NCBI GenBank assembly: GCA_035529315.1
Contig: DATKWZ010000009.1
Span: 1-64,000 of the forward strand
Reading direction: 5' to 3'
Length of the DNA stretch: 64,000 nt
Origin: Anaerolineae bacterium
GTDB taxonomy: Bacteria; Desulfobacterota; Desulfobacteria; Desulfobacterales; ETH-SRB1
In this document: positions 8,683-17,814 of the stretch, one piece after another
How positions within the stretch are numbered: position 1 is the stretch's first letter
Layout of the letters: every line of letters begins with the position of its first letter
Translations under genes and position numbers: made by a program
Notes under the pieces: model-generated
What the model was told of the DNA's origin: nothing
Database searches by the model: none
What the model saw: only the letters and a program-made list of their open reading frames with translations

Positions 8683-8883
8683 TTAATCGAGTGCTTTTAA
8701 AGCGTTGCGCAAAAAATCGTTACTTTTAGCCGCCATCTTTATCATTTCTTTGACGTGCTCCGAACTCTTGTTCTTTCCCGCTGTTTCCAGTTGTTTGGCA
8801 AGTATCTCATATTCCTTTTGATGATGATCATTGTGTGTGATCCAGTTCTCCATCCTAATTCTTGTCTTTTCAATAAAATCCAT
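8683..8883 (-). CDS. Small conserved protein of unknown function (HNDHH motif)
   Basis: The 66-residue soluble, mostly helical protein has a conserved-looking N-terminal MENWITHNDHHQKEYE and an alternating charged helix to the end. The His-rich HNDHH could bind metal, but that is inference. The ATG at 8883 is chosen because GGAGG ends 8 bases upstream; a TTG two codons earlier is less likely. It is convergent with the MetF-MetV gene and has 250 bp to glnS. No function is assigned. Confidence 0.6.
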   Translation of the reverse strand: MDFIEKTRIRMENWITHNDHHQKEYEILAKQLETAGKNKSSEHVKEMIKMAAKSNDFLRNALKALD

Positions 8884-8950
8884 TAACAAAGCCTCCCTTA
8901 TCTAATCTTCCACCAACAAAATACGGTGATCAACCAAATTCATCTCCCCT

Positions 8951-9136
8951 GTTTTTCACCTTCCCGGCTTTATTTTAGTCTCGAAATTTCTATCCGCCCC
9001 AGGCAGATTTGCCGGTGAAAAAATAGTTGATGAACCGGAAAAGAGAACCTATCTTTATGCATATAACACGAGGTTGCAGTTCTTTTCGTGGAGAGACTTT
9101 GGTGCCAAATCCTGCACTGTCAGGATAACAGGTTAA
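8951..9136 (+). other. Unassigned open frame, possible gene remnant
   Basis: On the plus strand a frame without an obvious start is open up to a TAA at 9134-9136 and overlaps the end of glnS by four bases. Its last ~43 residues (FAGEKIVDEPEKRTYLYA, then YNTRLQFFSWRDFGAKS) have a protein-like composition rather than the look of random translation. I do not recognise it. It may be the 3' end of a deleted gene. Confidence 0.2.
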
Positions 9137-10848
9137 GGCCGGCGGTCCTGTTTTTTTTCTATTTTTGCCCATGAATCACGCAGGGTTGCTGTCCTGTTAA
9201 ATACAAGCCCACCCTCATGAGAATCAACAGAATCCACGCAAAAATAACCAAGCCTTTCAAACTGATACCGGCTTTCCAGTTTTGCGCGCGCAAGGCATGG
9301 TTCAACATGGCAGGATGTTAGTGTTTCCAGGGAGTCTGGATTCAAATAATCCATAAAATCAGCTCCGGCTTTTACCCCTGTCGGGTTTTCTTTTATAAAC
9401 TGACGATCATACAAACGGACTTCAGCCTTGATTGAATGAGGCGCGGAAACCCAGTGAAGGGTTCCCTTGACCTTGCGTTCATCCGAAGACCAACCCCCTT
9501 TTGTGTCAGGATCATATGTGCAGCGCAGCTCAATAATTTTGCCGGTTTTTTCATCCTTTACCACCTGCTCACACTTGATATAATAGGCGTATCTCAATCT
9601 TACTTCACGGCCCGGCGCCAGTCGAAAAAACTTTTTGGGCGGATCTTCACGAAAATCCTCCTGTTCAATATACAGGACCCTGGAAAACGGAACCTTCCGG
9701 GTCCCCATGCCCGGATTTGTCGGATGATTCTGAGCCTCCAGTTCCTCTGTCAGGTCTTCAGGATAGTTGTCAATAACCACGCGAAGCGGTCGCAATACAC
9801 ACATAACCCTGGGGGATCGTTCGTTCAGATCTTCCCTTATGCAGTGTTCCAGCAATGCACAATCTACAATACTTTCCTTTTTGGCCACTCCGATGCGATC
9901 AGAAAATACCGTGATAGATTCCGGCGTATAACCGCGTCTCCGCAAGCCTGACAGGGTCGGCATCCGCGGATCATCCCATCCGGAAACATGCCCCTGTTCA
10001 ACCAGTTTTAAAAGCTTCCGCTTGCTCATCACTGTGTAGGTCATGTTGAGCCTGGCAAACTCAATCTGCTGAGGATGACAATCTACATTCAGCTCGTCAA
10101 GTATCCAGTCATAAAGCGGCCGGTGGTCTTCGAATTCAAGGGTGCAGAGGGAATGCGTAATCCCTTCGATGGAATCGGAAAGACAATGAGCATAATCATA
10201 CATCGGATAAATGCACCATGTGTTGCCGGTTCTGTGATGCGCCATGTGTTTAATCCGGTAAATAACAGGATCACGCATATTTAAATTCGGGGATTTCATA
10301 TCAATTTTTGCCCGAAGCACATGCTCACCGTCTTCAAATTCTCCTGCCCGCATCAGCTCAAACATTTCCAGGTTTTTTTCAATCAAACGGTTGCGCCAGG
10401 GGCTGTCTTCCCCAGGTTCGGTCAGAGTACCGCGATACTTTCTTATTTCTTCCGCACTCAGGCTGCACACATAGGCTTTACCCTTTTTTATAAGCTGAAC
10501 AGCACACCCGTATAGTTGATCAAAATAGTCTGATGTATAATAGAGCCGGTCACCCCAGTCAAATCCAAGCCACCTGACATCTGTTTTTATTGATTCAACG
10601 TATTCGACATCCTCCTTGCCGGGATTGGTATCATCAAATCGCAAATTGCAAATGCCTCCTTCATGTTCGGCGGCAATTCCAAAATTAAGACAGATCGACT
10701 TGGCGTGTCCGATATGCAGATAGCCGTTCGGTTCCGGCGGAAACCTTGTTACAATACGGCCGTTGTTTTTGTTCGCCTTCAAATCTTCAGCAATAATATT
10801 GCGGATAAAGTTTGACGGAAGAGAGGATTCTGTTGCATTATTATTCAT
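9133..10848 (-). CDS. glnS: Glutamine--tRNA ligase (GlnRS)
   Basis: This 571-residue class I synthetase makes Gln-tRNA-Gln directly in the cytoplasm. Seen: [17 protein letters not shown] (the HIGH motif) near residue 30, the KMSKS-type VMSKRKL near the middle, [11 protein letters not shown] in the Rossmann core, and the two C-terminal beta-barrel domains of GlnRS. ATG 10848 (MNNNATESS) is chosen because AGGGAA stands in front; an upstream ATG at 10899 and a longer frame to 10959 add atypical residues. GlnRS is sporadic in bacteria and suggests that the amidotransferase route is not needed for tRNA-Gln. Confidence 0.96.
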   Translation of the reverse strand: MNNNATESSLPSNFIRNIIAEDLKANKNNGRIVTRFPPEPNGYLHIGHAKSICLNFGIAAEHEGGICNLRFDDTNPGKEDVEYVESIKTDVRWLGFDWGDRLYYTSDYFDQLYGCAVQLIKKGKAYVCSLSAEEIRKYRGTLTEPGEDSPWRNRLIEKNLEMFELMRAGEFEDGEHVLRAKIDMKSPNLNMRDPVIYRIKHMAHHRTGNTWCIYPMYDYAHCLSDSIEGITHSLCTLEFEDHRPLYDWILDELNVDCHPQQIEFARLNMTYTVMSKRKLLKLVEQGHVSGWDDPRMPTLSGLRRRGYTPESITVFSDRIGVAKKESIVDCALLEHCIREDLNERSPRVMCVLRPLRVVIDNYPEDLTEELEAQNHPTNPGMGTRKVPFSRVLYIEQEDFREDPPKKFFRLAPGREVRLRYAYYIKCEQVVKDEKTGKIIELRCTYDPDTKGGWSSDERKVKGTLHWVSAPHSIKAEVRLYDRQFIKENPTGVKAGADFMDYLNPDSLETLTSCHVEPCLARAKLESRYQFERLGYFCVDSVDSHEGGLVFNRTATLRDSWAKIEKKQDRRP

Positions 10849-10955
10849 TAAACATTCCCTGTTTTTTTTTTGTGATGTGTTTTGAGATTTTTTTAGCATA
10901 AACTCTCTATAGGTGTAAATGCTTTTCCCATCAAAAGACCGCCGGGCTATTAAAA

Positions 10956-11081
10956 TCACAAACAGAGGGGATATTTACAGCAGCCCTATCTGAGCACAAT
11001 AAACACGCGCCTTCTCTAAAACTTCTAAAAACCATGGGAAATGCACTGGGGATTGACCTGAAAGACGTTGCTATCAAATAG
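10956..11081 (+). pseudogene. XRE/HigA-type helix-turn-helix fragment
   Basis: An open stretch on the plus strand without a start ends in LSEHNKHAPSLKLLKTMG, then NALGIDLKDVAIK and TAG. The pattern NxxPSLKxLxxxxxALGIDL is the second half of many XRE-type DNA-binding domains, including antitoxins of HigA type. Only about 40 residues remain. Likely a remnant. Confidence 0.3.
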
Positions 11082-11104
11082 GCTGGGGGCAGTGATGATA
11101 AAAG

Positions 11105-11182
11105 TGGCGTCCCCAACCGGATTTGAACCGGTGCTGCCGGCGTGAAAGGCCGGTGTCCTGGACCAGGCTAGACGATGGGGAC
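11105..11182 (-). tRNA. tRNA-Glu (anticodon TTC)
   Basis: On the minus strand the acceptor stem GTCCCCA/TGGGGAC, discriminator G and an encoded CCA frame a cloverleaf. The anticodon stem CCGGC/GCCGG has loop CTTTCAC, so the anticodon is TTC. The T arm is CCGGTTCAAATCCGG. Length is 78 nt. It lies 7 bases from tRNA-Lys on the same strand, so the two are probably co-transcribed. Confidence 0.95.
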
Positions 11183-11189
11183 ACATATA

Positions 11190-11265
11190 TGGTGGGCCGT
11201 GCGCGACTTGAACGCGCGACTCTCTGCTTAAAAGGCAGATACTCTACCAACTGAGTTAACGGCCC
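11190..11265 (-). tRNA. tRNA-Lys (anticodon TTT)
   Basis: On the minus strand the acceptor stem GGGCCGT/ACGGCCC, discriminator A and an encoded CCA are present. The anticodon loop CTTTTAA lies between TCTGC and GCAGA, giving anticodon TTT. The T arm is GCGCGTTCAAGTCGCGC. Length is 76 nt, and it is first in a tRNA-Lys/tRNA-Glu pair. Confidence 0.95.
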
Positions 11266-11321
11266 TGTTAAAAGAGTAAATACCTAATAGTAAATTCTAT
11301 GGTTGTCAATAAAAATAGTTG

Positions 11322-12770
11322 TTATTTGCGCCAGAATTCAGGTACAAAAAAAATTATTACCGTGTAAATTTCGAGCCTTCCCAAAAGCATGCACCATATA
11401 AGCAGCCATTTTCCGGCAAATGGTATTTGCGCGTAGTTGTCAACCGGCCCGACAATCCCAAAACCCGGTCCTATGTTTCCGATAGTGGCTGCAACTGCGC
11501 CAAAAGAGGTAATAAAATCCACCCCCATGCCCGCAAGCAGGATAGAGCAAAAAACAAAAAGGCTCATATAAAGGGCAAGAAACCCTAAAATACTTCTCAT
11601 TATATCATCTGAAACCGGTTTGCCTCCTATTTTTATTTGTGTAACCGCATGTGGATGAATAAGGGCAAACAGTTCTTTGTAACAATACTTAAAACAAAGC
11701 ATGACACGGATGCATTTCATACCTCCGCCGGTCGAACCTGCTGAAGCCCCCATAAACATGCAAAACAGAAGGATAAGCTGGGACATGGCAGGCCATTTTT
11801 CGTAATCAGCTGTTGCATAGCCCGTGGTCGTAATAATAGAGACCACCTGAAAAGCTCCAAAGCGAAATGCCTGGCCGATTTTTTCGTATATTGAGCCATA
11901 AACATTAAATGACACGACAACAATCAACAGAAAAACAAAGGTAAGAAAAAACCGGCATTCTGAATCGCGCCAGAAAGCGAGCGGTTTCCCTCTGAGCATT
12001 TGGTAATGAAGCGAAAAATTTATCCCGGCAAGCAGCATAAAAAAAATGATTACAATATCAAAATACAGGCTGTTGTAGTGAGCAATTGAAGCGTTTTTTA
12101 TTGAAAATCCACCTGTAGGCATTGTTGTGAATGTGTGGCACAAAGCTTCATAAAGATTCATTCCACCTATCAGCAGAAGAACAACTTCAGCCAGAGAAAT
12201 GATGGCATAAACCTTCCACAGAATCATGGCCGTATCCCTTATTCGTGGCTTTAGCTTGTCCGGGACAGGGGTTGGAACCTCTGCCTTGTAAAGCTGCATG
12301 CCGCCGACCCCTAAAAATGGAAGAATAGCCACAGACAAGAGTATGATACCCATACCGCCAAGCCACTGCATAAAGCTTCTCCAGAAAAGGAGCCCTTTTG
12401 ATACAGCCTCTACGTCGGTTAAAATCGATGCTCCGGTTGTAGTAAACCCGGAAACCGATTCAAAAAAAGCATCCACAAAACAACTTATTTCACCGCCCAG
12501 ATAAAACGGTAATGCTCCGAACAGTCCTGCAAGCGTCCATCCTACGGCCACGATTGCTATCCCTTCACGCTGGCTGATGAATTCCGCCTTAGCTTTCCTG
12601 AAAACCATGTGAAGCAAAAAACCTGAACATATTGTTATTCCAATAGACTTTAAAATAGGTATAACGCTTTGGTCGTTGAAATAAAGACCAGCCATAAGGG
12701 GGAATATCATGGTTAGCCCCAAAAAAATGGCCGACACACCAACGATATTAATTATATAACGCCAGCGCAT
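11322..12770 (-). CDS. trkH: Trk potassium uptake protein, membrane subunit TrkH
   Basis: The 482-residue inner-membrane protein has about ten hydrophobic segments and the four-fold pore repeats of the SKT family. Pore-loop signatures are visible as FTTTGAS, TTMPTGGFS, TTTGYATADY and IGNIGPGFG, each with the conserved Gly of the K+ selectivity filter. TrkH forms the K+ channel that is gated by the cytoplasmic ring protein TrkA. Its ATG follows the trkA stop codon directly (TAA-ATG), so the two are translationally linked. Length is normal. Confidence 0.95.
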   Translation of the reverse strand: MRWRYIINIVGVSAIFLGLTMIFPLMAGLYFNDQSVIPILKSIGITICSGFLLHMVFRKAKAEFISQREGIAIVAVGWTLAGLFGALPFYLGGEISCFVDAFFESVSGFTTTGASILTDVEAVSKGLLFWRSFMQWLGGMGIILLSVAILPFLGVGGMQLYKAEVPTPVPDKLKPRIRDTAMILWKVYAIISLAEVVLLLIGGMNLYEALCHTFTTMPTGGFSIKNASIAHYNSLYFDIVIIFFMLLAGINFSLHYQMLRGKPLAFWRDSECRFFLTFVFLLIVVVSFNVYGSIYEKIGQAFRFGAFQVVSIITTTGYATADYEKWPAMSQLILLFCMFMGASAGSTGGGMKCIRVMLCFKYCYKELFALIHPHAVTQIKIGGKPVSDDIMRSILGFLALYMSLFVFCSILLAGMGVDFITSFGAVAATIGNIGPGFGIVGPVDNYAQIPFAGKWLLIWCMLLGRLEIYTVIIFFVPEFWRK

Positions 12771-14135
12771 TTAAAAATATTCCAGTTTAACTGTGAGGAT
12801 TTTCTCAACATTCGGGATGGCTTTTTTTCTTGCAAATATTATTATCATGTCGCCGGGATTTATAATGGAATCGCCGGCAGGGATAATAAAATTCTCTTCA
12901 TGTATTATGCCGGCAACAAGCGCCCCCTTTGGAAAGGAAATATTCTTTAGAGGTTTGCCCACTATGTCTGAAGTTTCAAGAGCCATCGCCTCCATGAATT
13001 CAGCCTGCTCACCTTTAATTGATATGGAGGAAAGCACCTTGCCGCGACGAATATGCTGCAAAATTGTATTGATTGCGGAAAGTCGTGGGCTGACAACCTG
13101 TTCAATCCCAATGGCCGACATCAAGGGGAAATAGCTGAACTTGCTGATCTTTGTGATTGTTTTGCGCGCCCCCATTCGTTTGGCAAGCAGCGAAGCTAAA
13201 ATATTAATCTCCTCATCGTTTGTCAGCGTAACAACCACATCAATATCCTGGATGTTTTCCTCTTTCAGGAGTTCTTGATCGGAACCGTCTCCATGAAGCA
13301 CAACAACCTTATTCAATTTCGCGGCCAACTTGGCACATCGGTCGGGGTTTTTTTCAATTATTTTGGTATAAATAGATTTTTCATCAAGCAATTTGGCCAG
13401 TCTTAGTCCTATTTTTCCTCCTCCTATTATAAGAACGCGCTCTGCAGGCTCTGCATGCTTATCAAAAACAGCCAGAGTATCTAATAGTTTTTCCTCTTCA
13501 CAAATAAAATATACAAGGTCTCCGGCCAATAACGCGTCATCTCCACTGGGGATAATCAGCTTTTCCTCGCGGATAATGGCAATAATAAGAGGCCTTTGTT
13601 TTTCTGATATGCTGGAAAGCTCTGAGAGACGGGTCCCGGCCAATCGTGCATCCTTATCCAAACGAATTGCGATAAATTTGATACGACCATCTGAAAATTC
13701 TCCGACGTCAACGACACCGGGCATATTCATCATTCTGTCGATTGTTTTTACAACCTCGATCTCAGGATTGATTAAGGTGTCTATATGAGGAGCATGTTTG
13801 CGGAAATTGTCATGGTATTGATCAAAACCCGCATTCCGTATTCGGGCAAGTTTTTTTGTTGACGGAGAAAGTATGTCAGCAACAAGACATGCCACAAGAT
13901 TTGCTTCGTCACTGTTTGTCACGGCAAGGAGTATTTCAGCATCTTTGAGGCCTGCCTCCTCCAGTGATAAAGGGCTGCTTCCCGACCCGTTTACAACCTG
14001 AACGTCTAGATTATCGGATACGCGACGGATTGCTTCAGTATCTTTGTCAACAACAACCACATCTTTGTTTTCATTAACCAGGCGGCTTGCAACATGAAAA
14101 CCAACCTCGCCTGCACCTATAATTACTACTTTCAA
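12771..14135 (-). CDS. trkA: Trk system NAD-binding regulatory protein TrkA
   Basis: The 454-residue cytoplasmic protein has two RCK units in tandem. Each starts with a Rossmann nucleotide-binding motif: VVIIGAGEVGFHVASRL at residues 2-18 and VLIIGGGKIGLRLAKLL near residue 235. Each is followed by a TrkA-C subdomain with G-x-D ligand loops (VSPRLSAINTI, GALVAGIIHE). It binds NAD(H)/ATP and gates TrkH. It is the first gene of the trkA-trkH operon. Length and domain order match the four-domain proteobacterial TrkA. Confidence 0.95.
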   Translation of the reverse strand: MKVVIIGAGEVGFHVASRLVNENKDVVVVDKDTEAIRRVSDNLDVQVVNGSGSSPLSLEEAGLKDAEILLAVTNSDEANLVACLVADILSPSTKKLARIRNAGFDQYHDNFRKHAPHIDTLINPEIEVVKTIDRMMNMPGVVDVGEFSDGRIKFIAIRLDKDARLAGTRLSELSSISEKQRPLIIAIIREEKLIIPSGDDALLAGDLVYFICEEEKLLDTLAVFDKHAEPAERVLIIGGGKIGLRLAKLLDEKSIYTKIIEKNPDRCAKLAAKLNKVVVLHGDGSDQELLKEENIQDIDVVVTLTNDEEINILASLLAKRMGARKTITKISKFSYFPLMSAIGIEQVVSPRLSAINTILQHIRRGKVLSSISIKGEQAEFMEAMALETSDIVGKPLKNISFPKGALVAGIIHEENFIIPAGDSIINPGDMIIIFARKKAIPNVEKILTVKLEYF

Positions 14136-14296
14136 TTAAGTATGCTCCTTGTTGTAACATTTTTTTGTTCTTTCATGTTTTGCTTAAGAGCACACGCGCT
14201 TATGCAAAATTCACAATCCGCAACATCAACCTTTTTTTCATAACCGTGAACCGACAATTATAAATATTTACAGTTTACTATAGATAGGCTTATGTG

Positions 14297-14428
14297 TCAA
14301 TTGTTGACGAGCAGGACGATGGAAACCCGGCCTATTGGTATTGAAAGGTATGCGCCTGCGGCAATTAAGGCTGCAAAAAGTGAAGTATATGCTGCTTTGC
14401 GAAGCTGTATGGAACGATTTGTGTTCAC
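14297..14428 (-). pseudogene. bioY: Truncated biotin transporter BioY (N-terminal 43 residues)
   Basis: A GTG-started frame lies 12 bases downstream of the birA stop codon. It encodes MNTNRSIQLRKAAYTSL, then FAALIAAGAYLSIPIGR, VSIVLLVNN and a stop. The stretch SLFAALIAAGAYLSIPIG is the start of BioY, the substrate-binding subunit of biotin ECF transporters. A full BioY has about 180-200 residues and six membrane helices. The next part (normally LQNLFVLLAG...) is not found downstream in any frame, so the gene is deleted after the first helix. Position behind birA fits a birA-bioY operon. Confidence 0.75.
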
Positions 14429-14440
14429 ATCTATGTCCTC

Positions 14441-15361
14441 TTACACATGAAAACAGTCGCCGTATATAACCTTTTTAATTGATCCGTCCGCTAGTTCCAG
14501 AATCAGCGTTCCGTTTTCATCCACATCTATTGCGACCCCTTCGGATATATCATGACATGTTACTACCTTTACGCGCCGGTTAAGGGTTATTGTATGTTTT
14601 TTCCATTCAGAGATTACATTATCAAGGTTCGCATTATTAATGTAGCTTTCAAACTTATCAAGAAACTCAGAAAGGAGCTGTTTTCTTGATATTTTTTTGC
14701 CGAGAATACACCTTAATGAAGTAGCGGTGGGTTCTTTGGCGGCTGGATCGTTATTCACGTTTATACCAAGACCGATATTTATAAAAGAGACCCTGTCCGA
14801 TTCCGCCTCTATTTCAGACAGCATTCCGGATATCTTTCTGTTGTTGACCAGTATGTCGTTGGGCCACTTAACCACAGCATCAACACAAAACATTTGACGC
14901 AACAATTGAACAAGAACGAGTGAGGCTGCAAAATTGAGCCTCAGGCTTAATATAGGAGGTATCTGCGGCCTGAGCACGATGGTAAAATAAAGCCCCCCTT
15001 CTGAAGAATGCCAGATCCTCTTTAAACGACCTCTGCCCTTTTTCTGGCATCCGGCGATTACAACAGTAAAATGTGAGCATCCCTTCCTGGCAAGCTCTCC
15101 GGCAATATCCATTGTTGATGTTACTTCAGGAAAAAAGTGGATATTTGATTCTCTATCTGGAAATTCCCATGGGAAAAGAGCATCAATAGAGTCCATAAGA
15201 TGGTATCCTGTTGTGCTTGCAATAATATTATATCCTAAATCCTGAAGTTTGCGGACATGTTTCCATATAGAAACGCTTGATATCCCAAGCTCAGAACTAA
15301 GCCTCTCGCCTGAAACAATCCCTTTTTCTCTTTTGAATATTTTAAGTATCTGTCTCTTCAT
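14441..15361 (-). CDS. birA: Biotin--protein ligase and repressor BirA
   Basis: This 306-residue bifunctional protein has an N-terminal winged helix (residues 1-60, with SGERLSSELGISSVSIWKHV), a central ligase domain with the biotinyl-AMP loop KGRGRLKRIWHS, and VVKWPNDILVNNRKISGML, then a small C-terminal SH3-like domain. It attaches biotin to carboxylase carrier proteins and, as biotinyl-AMP complex, represses biotin genes. A BirA-type operator lies directly before its ATG, which suggests self-regulation. It is followed by a truncated bioY. Confidence 0.95.
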   Translation of the reverse strand: MKRQILKIFKREKGIVSGERLSSELGISSVSIWKHVRKLQDLGYNIIASTTGYHLMDSIDALFPWEFPDRESNIHFFPEVTSTMDIAGELARKGCSHFTVVIAGCQKKGRGRLKRIWHSSEGGLYFTIVLRPQIPPILSLRLNFAASLVLVQLLRQMFCVDAVVKWPNDILVNNRKISGMLSEIEAESDRVSFINIGLGINVNNDPAAKEPTATSLRCILGKKISRKQLLSEFLDKFESYINNANLDNVISEWKKHTITLNRRVKVVTCHDISEGVAIDVDENGTLILELADGSIKKVIYGDCFHV

Positions 15362-15363
15362 TC

Positions 15364-15395
15364 CGGTTAACCATTTAAATTTATAAAGTTAACGA
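15364..15395. promoter_or_regulatory. Predicted BirA operator
   Basis: CGGTTAACC (15364-15372), 14 AT-rich bases, and AGTTAACGA (15387-15395) form a site of the layout TTGTTAACC-N14/15-GGTTAACAA described for bacterial BirA. Seven of nine bases agree in each half. It ends two bases before the birA ATG, so binding would block transcription or translation start of birA-bioY. Confidence 0.65.
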
Positions 15396-15618
15396 GATGC
15401 GGGATATGTGTCAATAATATTCGACAGGCACAAAATTTAATATAACTTTGAGCAGATCGGTTTTTTACACAAAATCCATATCGAATTTTGTGATAAAATT
15501 TTAGGTTGACTGTTTCATTTATCTGACTTACTTATAAAAACTTCTTTAAAGCGTAAACCCCGTCTCGCGGGGCTCCAATCCGCCGCAAGCGGATTCGATC
15601 ATAAGGAAACCGGATAAT

Positions 15619-16368
15619 ATGCCTTTTGTAATCGCCCTTGCAGGAAAGGGAGGTACAGGAAAAACCACCTTAGCAGGTATGCTGATTAAATATTTAGTCA
15701 GCAAGGGGAAAATCCCTGTCCTTGCGATAGATGCCGATTCCAATGCCAACTTAAATGATGTGCTTGGCCTTGAAGTCGTCTATACGCTCGGTAATGCCCG
15801 CGAAGAGATGAAAAACGGCAACGTTCCCGTCGGTATGAGCAAGAATGTTTTTATGTCAATGAAACTGGAACGTGCTATAGTTGAAGCACACGGATATGAC
15901 CTGTTAGTTATGGGGCAGCCTGAAGGTTCAGGCTGTTATTGTGCTGCAAATAATCTTCTTGCAGGATTTATGGACAGACTGAGCGACAATTATCCTTATA
16001 TTGTCATGGATAATGAGGCTGGGATGGAACATATAAGCCGGTTGACCACAAAAAATGTTGATCTCCTTCTCGTTGTTTCCGACACATCAAAACGCGGTCT
16101 TCAGACTGCCTCAAGAATTAATGAACTCGCAAAAAATCTCAGCGCAGTGTCCGGTAAAAGCTATCTTGTTCTAAACAGGGCAAGTGAGGCTTTACCCGAT
16201 CCGGTCCGTAATATGATTAAAAATGAGGAGCTTGAGCTTGCGGGAACAATACCTGAGGATAGCGCGGTATACGAATTTGACTTAAATGGACGTCCGACAA
16301 TCGAACTGCCACATGATAATCAAGCCGTAAAAGCGGCCTTTATGATATTTGATACAATTATCAAGTAA
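15619..16368 (+). CDS. CooC/AcsF-like nickel-insertion ATPase
   Basis: The 249-residue P-loop protein of the MinD/SIMIBI class has the deviant Walker A GKGGTGKTT at residues 9-17, switch I IDADSNANL at 37-45, and the CooC-type CxC pair in PEGSGCYCAANN (C106, C108). It lacks membrane segments. In CooC/AcsF the CxC cysteines of a dimer bind metal, and ATP hydrolysis drives Ni insertion into CO dehydrogenase or acetyl-CoA synthase. No CODH gene is in this window, so the client is inferred. Two hairpins, CCCCG-CGGGG and AATCCGC-GCGGATT, precede the start at about 15557-15596. Confidence 0.85.
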   Translation: MPFVIALAGKGGTGKTTLAGMLIKYLVSKGKIPVLAIDADSNANLNDVLGLEVVYTLGNAREEMKNGNVPVGMSKNVFMSMKLERAIVEAHGYDLLVMGQPEGSGCYCAANNLLAGFMDRLSDNYPYIVMDNEAGMEHISRLTTKNVDLLLVVSDTSKRGLQTASRINELAKNLSAVSGKSYLVLNRASEALPDPVRNMIKNEELELAGTIPEDSAVYEFDLNGRPTIELPHDNQAVKAAFMIFDTIIK

Positions 16369-16561
16369 GATGAACTAGTAAAAAGTCATTTTGCGAGCGA
16401 CATTGAGCAATTTTGGAGAAAGATTCAGGTCGAGCCTGGCGTTAAAAATTGCAAGCTGTTTGAGGGCATTAGCCCGAGTTCTTGCAATTTAGCCGGGTGA
16501 AAGCTGAATCCCAAAATTGGTCACAGAGAGAGTAAAATTAGACTTTTTACGAGTTCATCAA
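16369..16561. repeat. Inverted-repeat element with GATGAACTMGTAAAAAGTC ends
   Basis: GATGAACTAGTAAAAAGTC (from 16369) and GACTTTTTACGAGTTCATC (16541-16559) are inverted ends of a ~190-bp gene-free element. Only one base differs between the ends. The interior contains a second inverted pair (CAATTTTGG...GATTCAG and CTGAATCCCAAAATTGG). Similar ends occur at 39375-39530 and 50026-50168 with different interiors. Confidence 0.7.
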
Positions 16562-16618
16562 GTAAGGCTATGTTATAAAATGTTCGACTCGCACTAACCA
16601 CAATTTGAAGAAAAGCAT

Positions 16619-17572
16619 ATGAAAAAAACAGGTTTTTTATTTGACGAAAGATATCTGCTTCACGATACCGGTTCCTATCATCCGGAAGTGCCTGCAAGAC
16701 TTCAGGCTGTTTATCAGGGGATAAAAGAGGCCGGCCTTCTTGCCGAGCTCACTTTGATTCATGCCAGCTTTTGTGATCTAAAATGGATCGAGGCTGTACA
16801 TGACAAAGAATATATTAAGCGTTTTAAAAAGGCTTGTGTTACAGGTAACTCGACATTCGACTGCCCCGACAACAGAATATGTCCGGCAACATATGAAACG
16901 GCGCTTCTGGCTGTCGGAGGTGTCCTTGATACAACACGTCTTGTCATGAATGGCGAAATCGATAATGCCTTCTGTGCTGTGCGACCTCCCGGGCACCATG
17001 CTGAAATCAACAAGGCAATGGGATTTTGCTATTTCAACAATGTAGCGATTGCAGCAAGGTATCTGCAAAAAGAATGGGGCATAAAAAGGGTTGGAATCGT
17101 TGATTTTGATGTTCATCATGGCAACGGTACGCAGCATATATTTGAAGATGACCCGGATATCTTTTATTATTCAATCCACCAGCACCCTTCATTTGCTTAT
17201 CCTGGCACAGGGAGAGAATTCGAAGAAGGGGAGGATGCTGGATTTGGATTTACCAAGAATTCTCCGGTATTACCCGGCAAGGGAGATGAAGAGTATAAGC
17301 GTCTTATAAAAAGGGACCTTTTTCCTGCCTTTGAATTATTTAAGCCCGAGGTAATCATTGTATCCTCTGGCTTTGACGGTCATGTGGATGATGACATGTC
17401 GGATATCAAGCTGTCAACTGAAGCATTTTCATGGATAATAAAAAGCGTGGTCGAAATGGCTGATAAGTATTCAAACGGAAGGTTGATCTCCGTTCTTGAA
17501 GGAGGATACTCCCTTAAACGTCTTCCCGAGCTTGCAAAAAACCATGTTGAAATTTTGCTGAATTACAAATAA
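16619..17572 (+). CDS. Histone deacetylase / acetylpolyamine amidohydrolase family protein
   Basis: This 317-residue zinc hydrolase of the arginase/deacetylase superfamily has the motifs RPPGHHAE (the catalytic His pair), GFCYFNNVAIAA, VGIVDFDVHHGNGTQ (zinc-ligand Asp and His) and SSGFDGHVDD. Length fits the bacterial class that removes acetyl groups from polyamines or other small amides; acetyl-lysine on acetyl-CoA synthetase (AcuC-like) is another option. The next gene downstream is an AcuB-like CBS protein. acuA/acuB/acuC occur together in Bacillus, which supports, but does not prove, an AcuC-type role. Confidence 0.88.
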   Translation: MKKTGFLFDERYLLHDTGSYHPEVPARLQAVYQGIKEAGLLAELTLIHASFCDLKWIEAVHDKEYIKRFKKACVTGNSTFDCPDNRICPATYETALLAVGGVLDTTRLVMNGEIDNAFCAVRPPGHHAEINKAMGFCYFNNVAIAARYLQKEWGIKRVGIVDFDVHHGNGTQHIFEDDPDIFYYSIHQHPSFAYPGTGREFEEGEDAGFGFTKNSPVLPGKGDEEYKRLIKRDLFPAFELFKPEVIIVSSGFDGHVDDDMSDIKLSTEAFSWIIKSVVEMADKYSNGRLISVLEGGYSLKRLPELAKNHVEILLNYK

Positions 17573-17601
17573 TAATGGAATTTAGCTTTTAAACAAAACT
17601 T

Positions 17602-17771
17602 AATAGTTCAGCCACAAAGGCACTAAGGCAACAAAGTTATAATATAATTCTCTTTATACCGTGTTACAGGATTTACGATATAAAATACAGAAAAGAACAG
17701 AGAATAATCCTGCATCATAAATAAAATTTAAAATTCATATCTCTTTTTTGAGCCTTGGTGGCTAAACTGTT
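17602..17771. repeat. Imperfect inverted repeat, GTTCAGCCACAAAGG type
   Basis: AATAGTTCAGCCACAAAGGC (17602-17621) and GCCTTGGTGGCTAAACTGTT (17752-17771) are imperfect inverted ends of a gene-free stretch between the deacetylase and the CBS gene. Related strings recur at 39331, 45767-46074 and about 61260. Confidence 0.45.
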
Positions 17772-17814
17772 GAAACAAGACAAGAGATTTTGAATAAAAG
17801 CAGTGGAGGGGAAA

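Noticed and set aside
16369-16561. CRISPR array or small RNA gene
   Set aside because: Only one pair of inverted ends with non-repeating interior; no direct-repeat/spacer pattern here or anywhere in the window.
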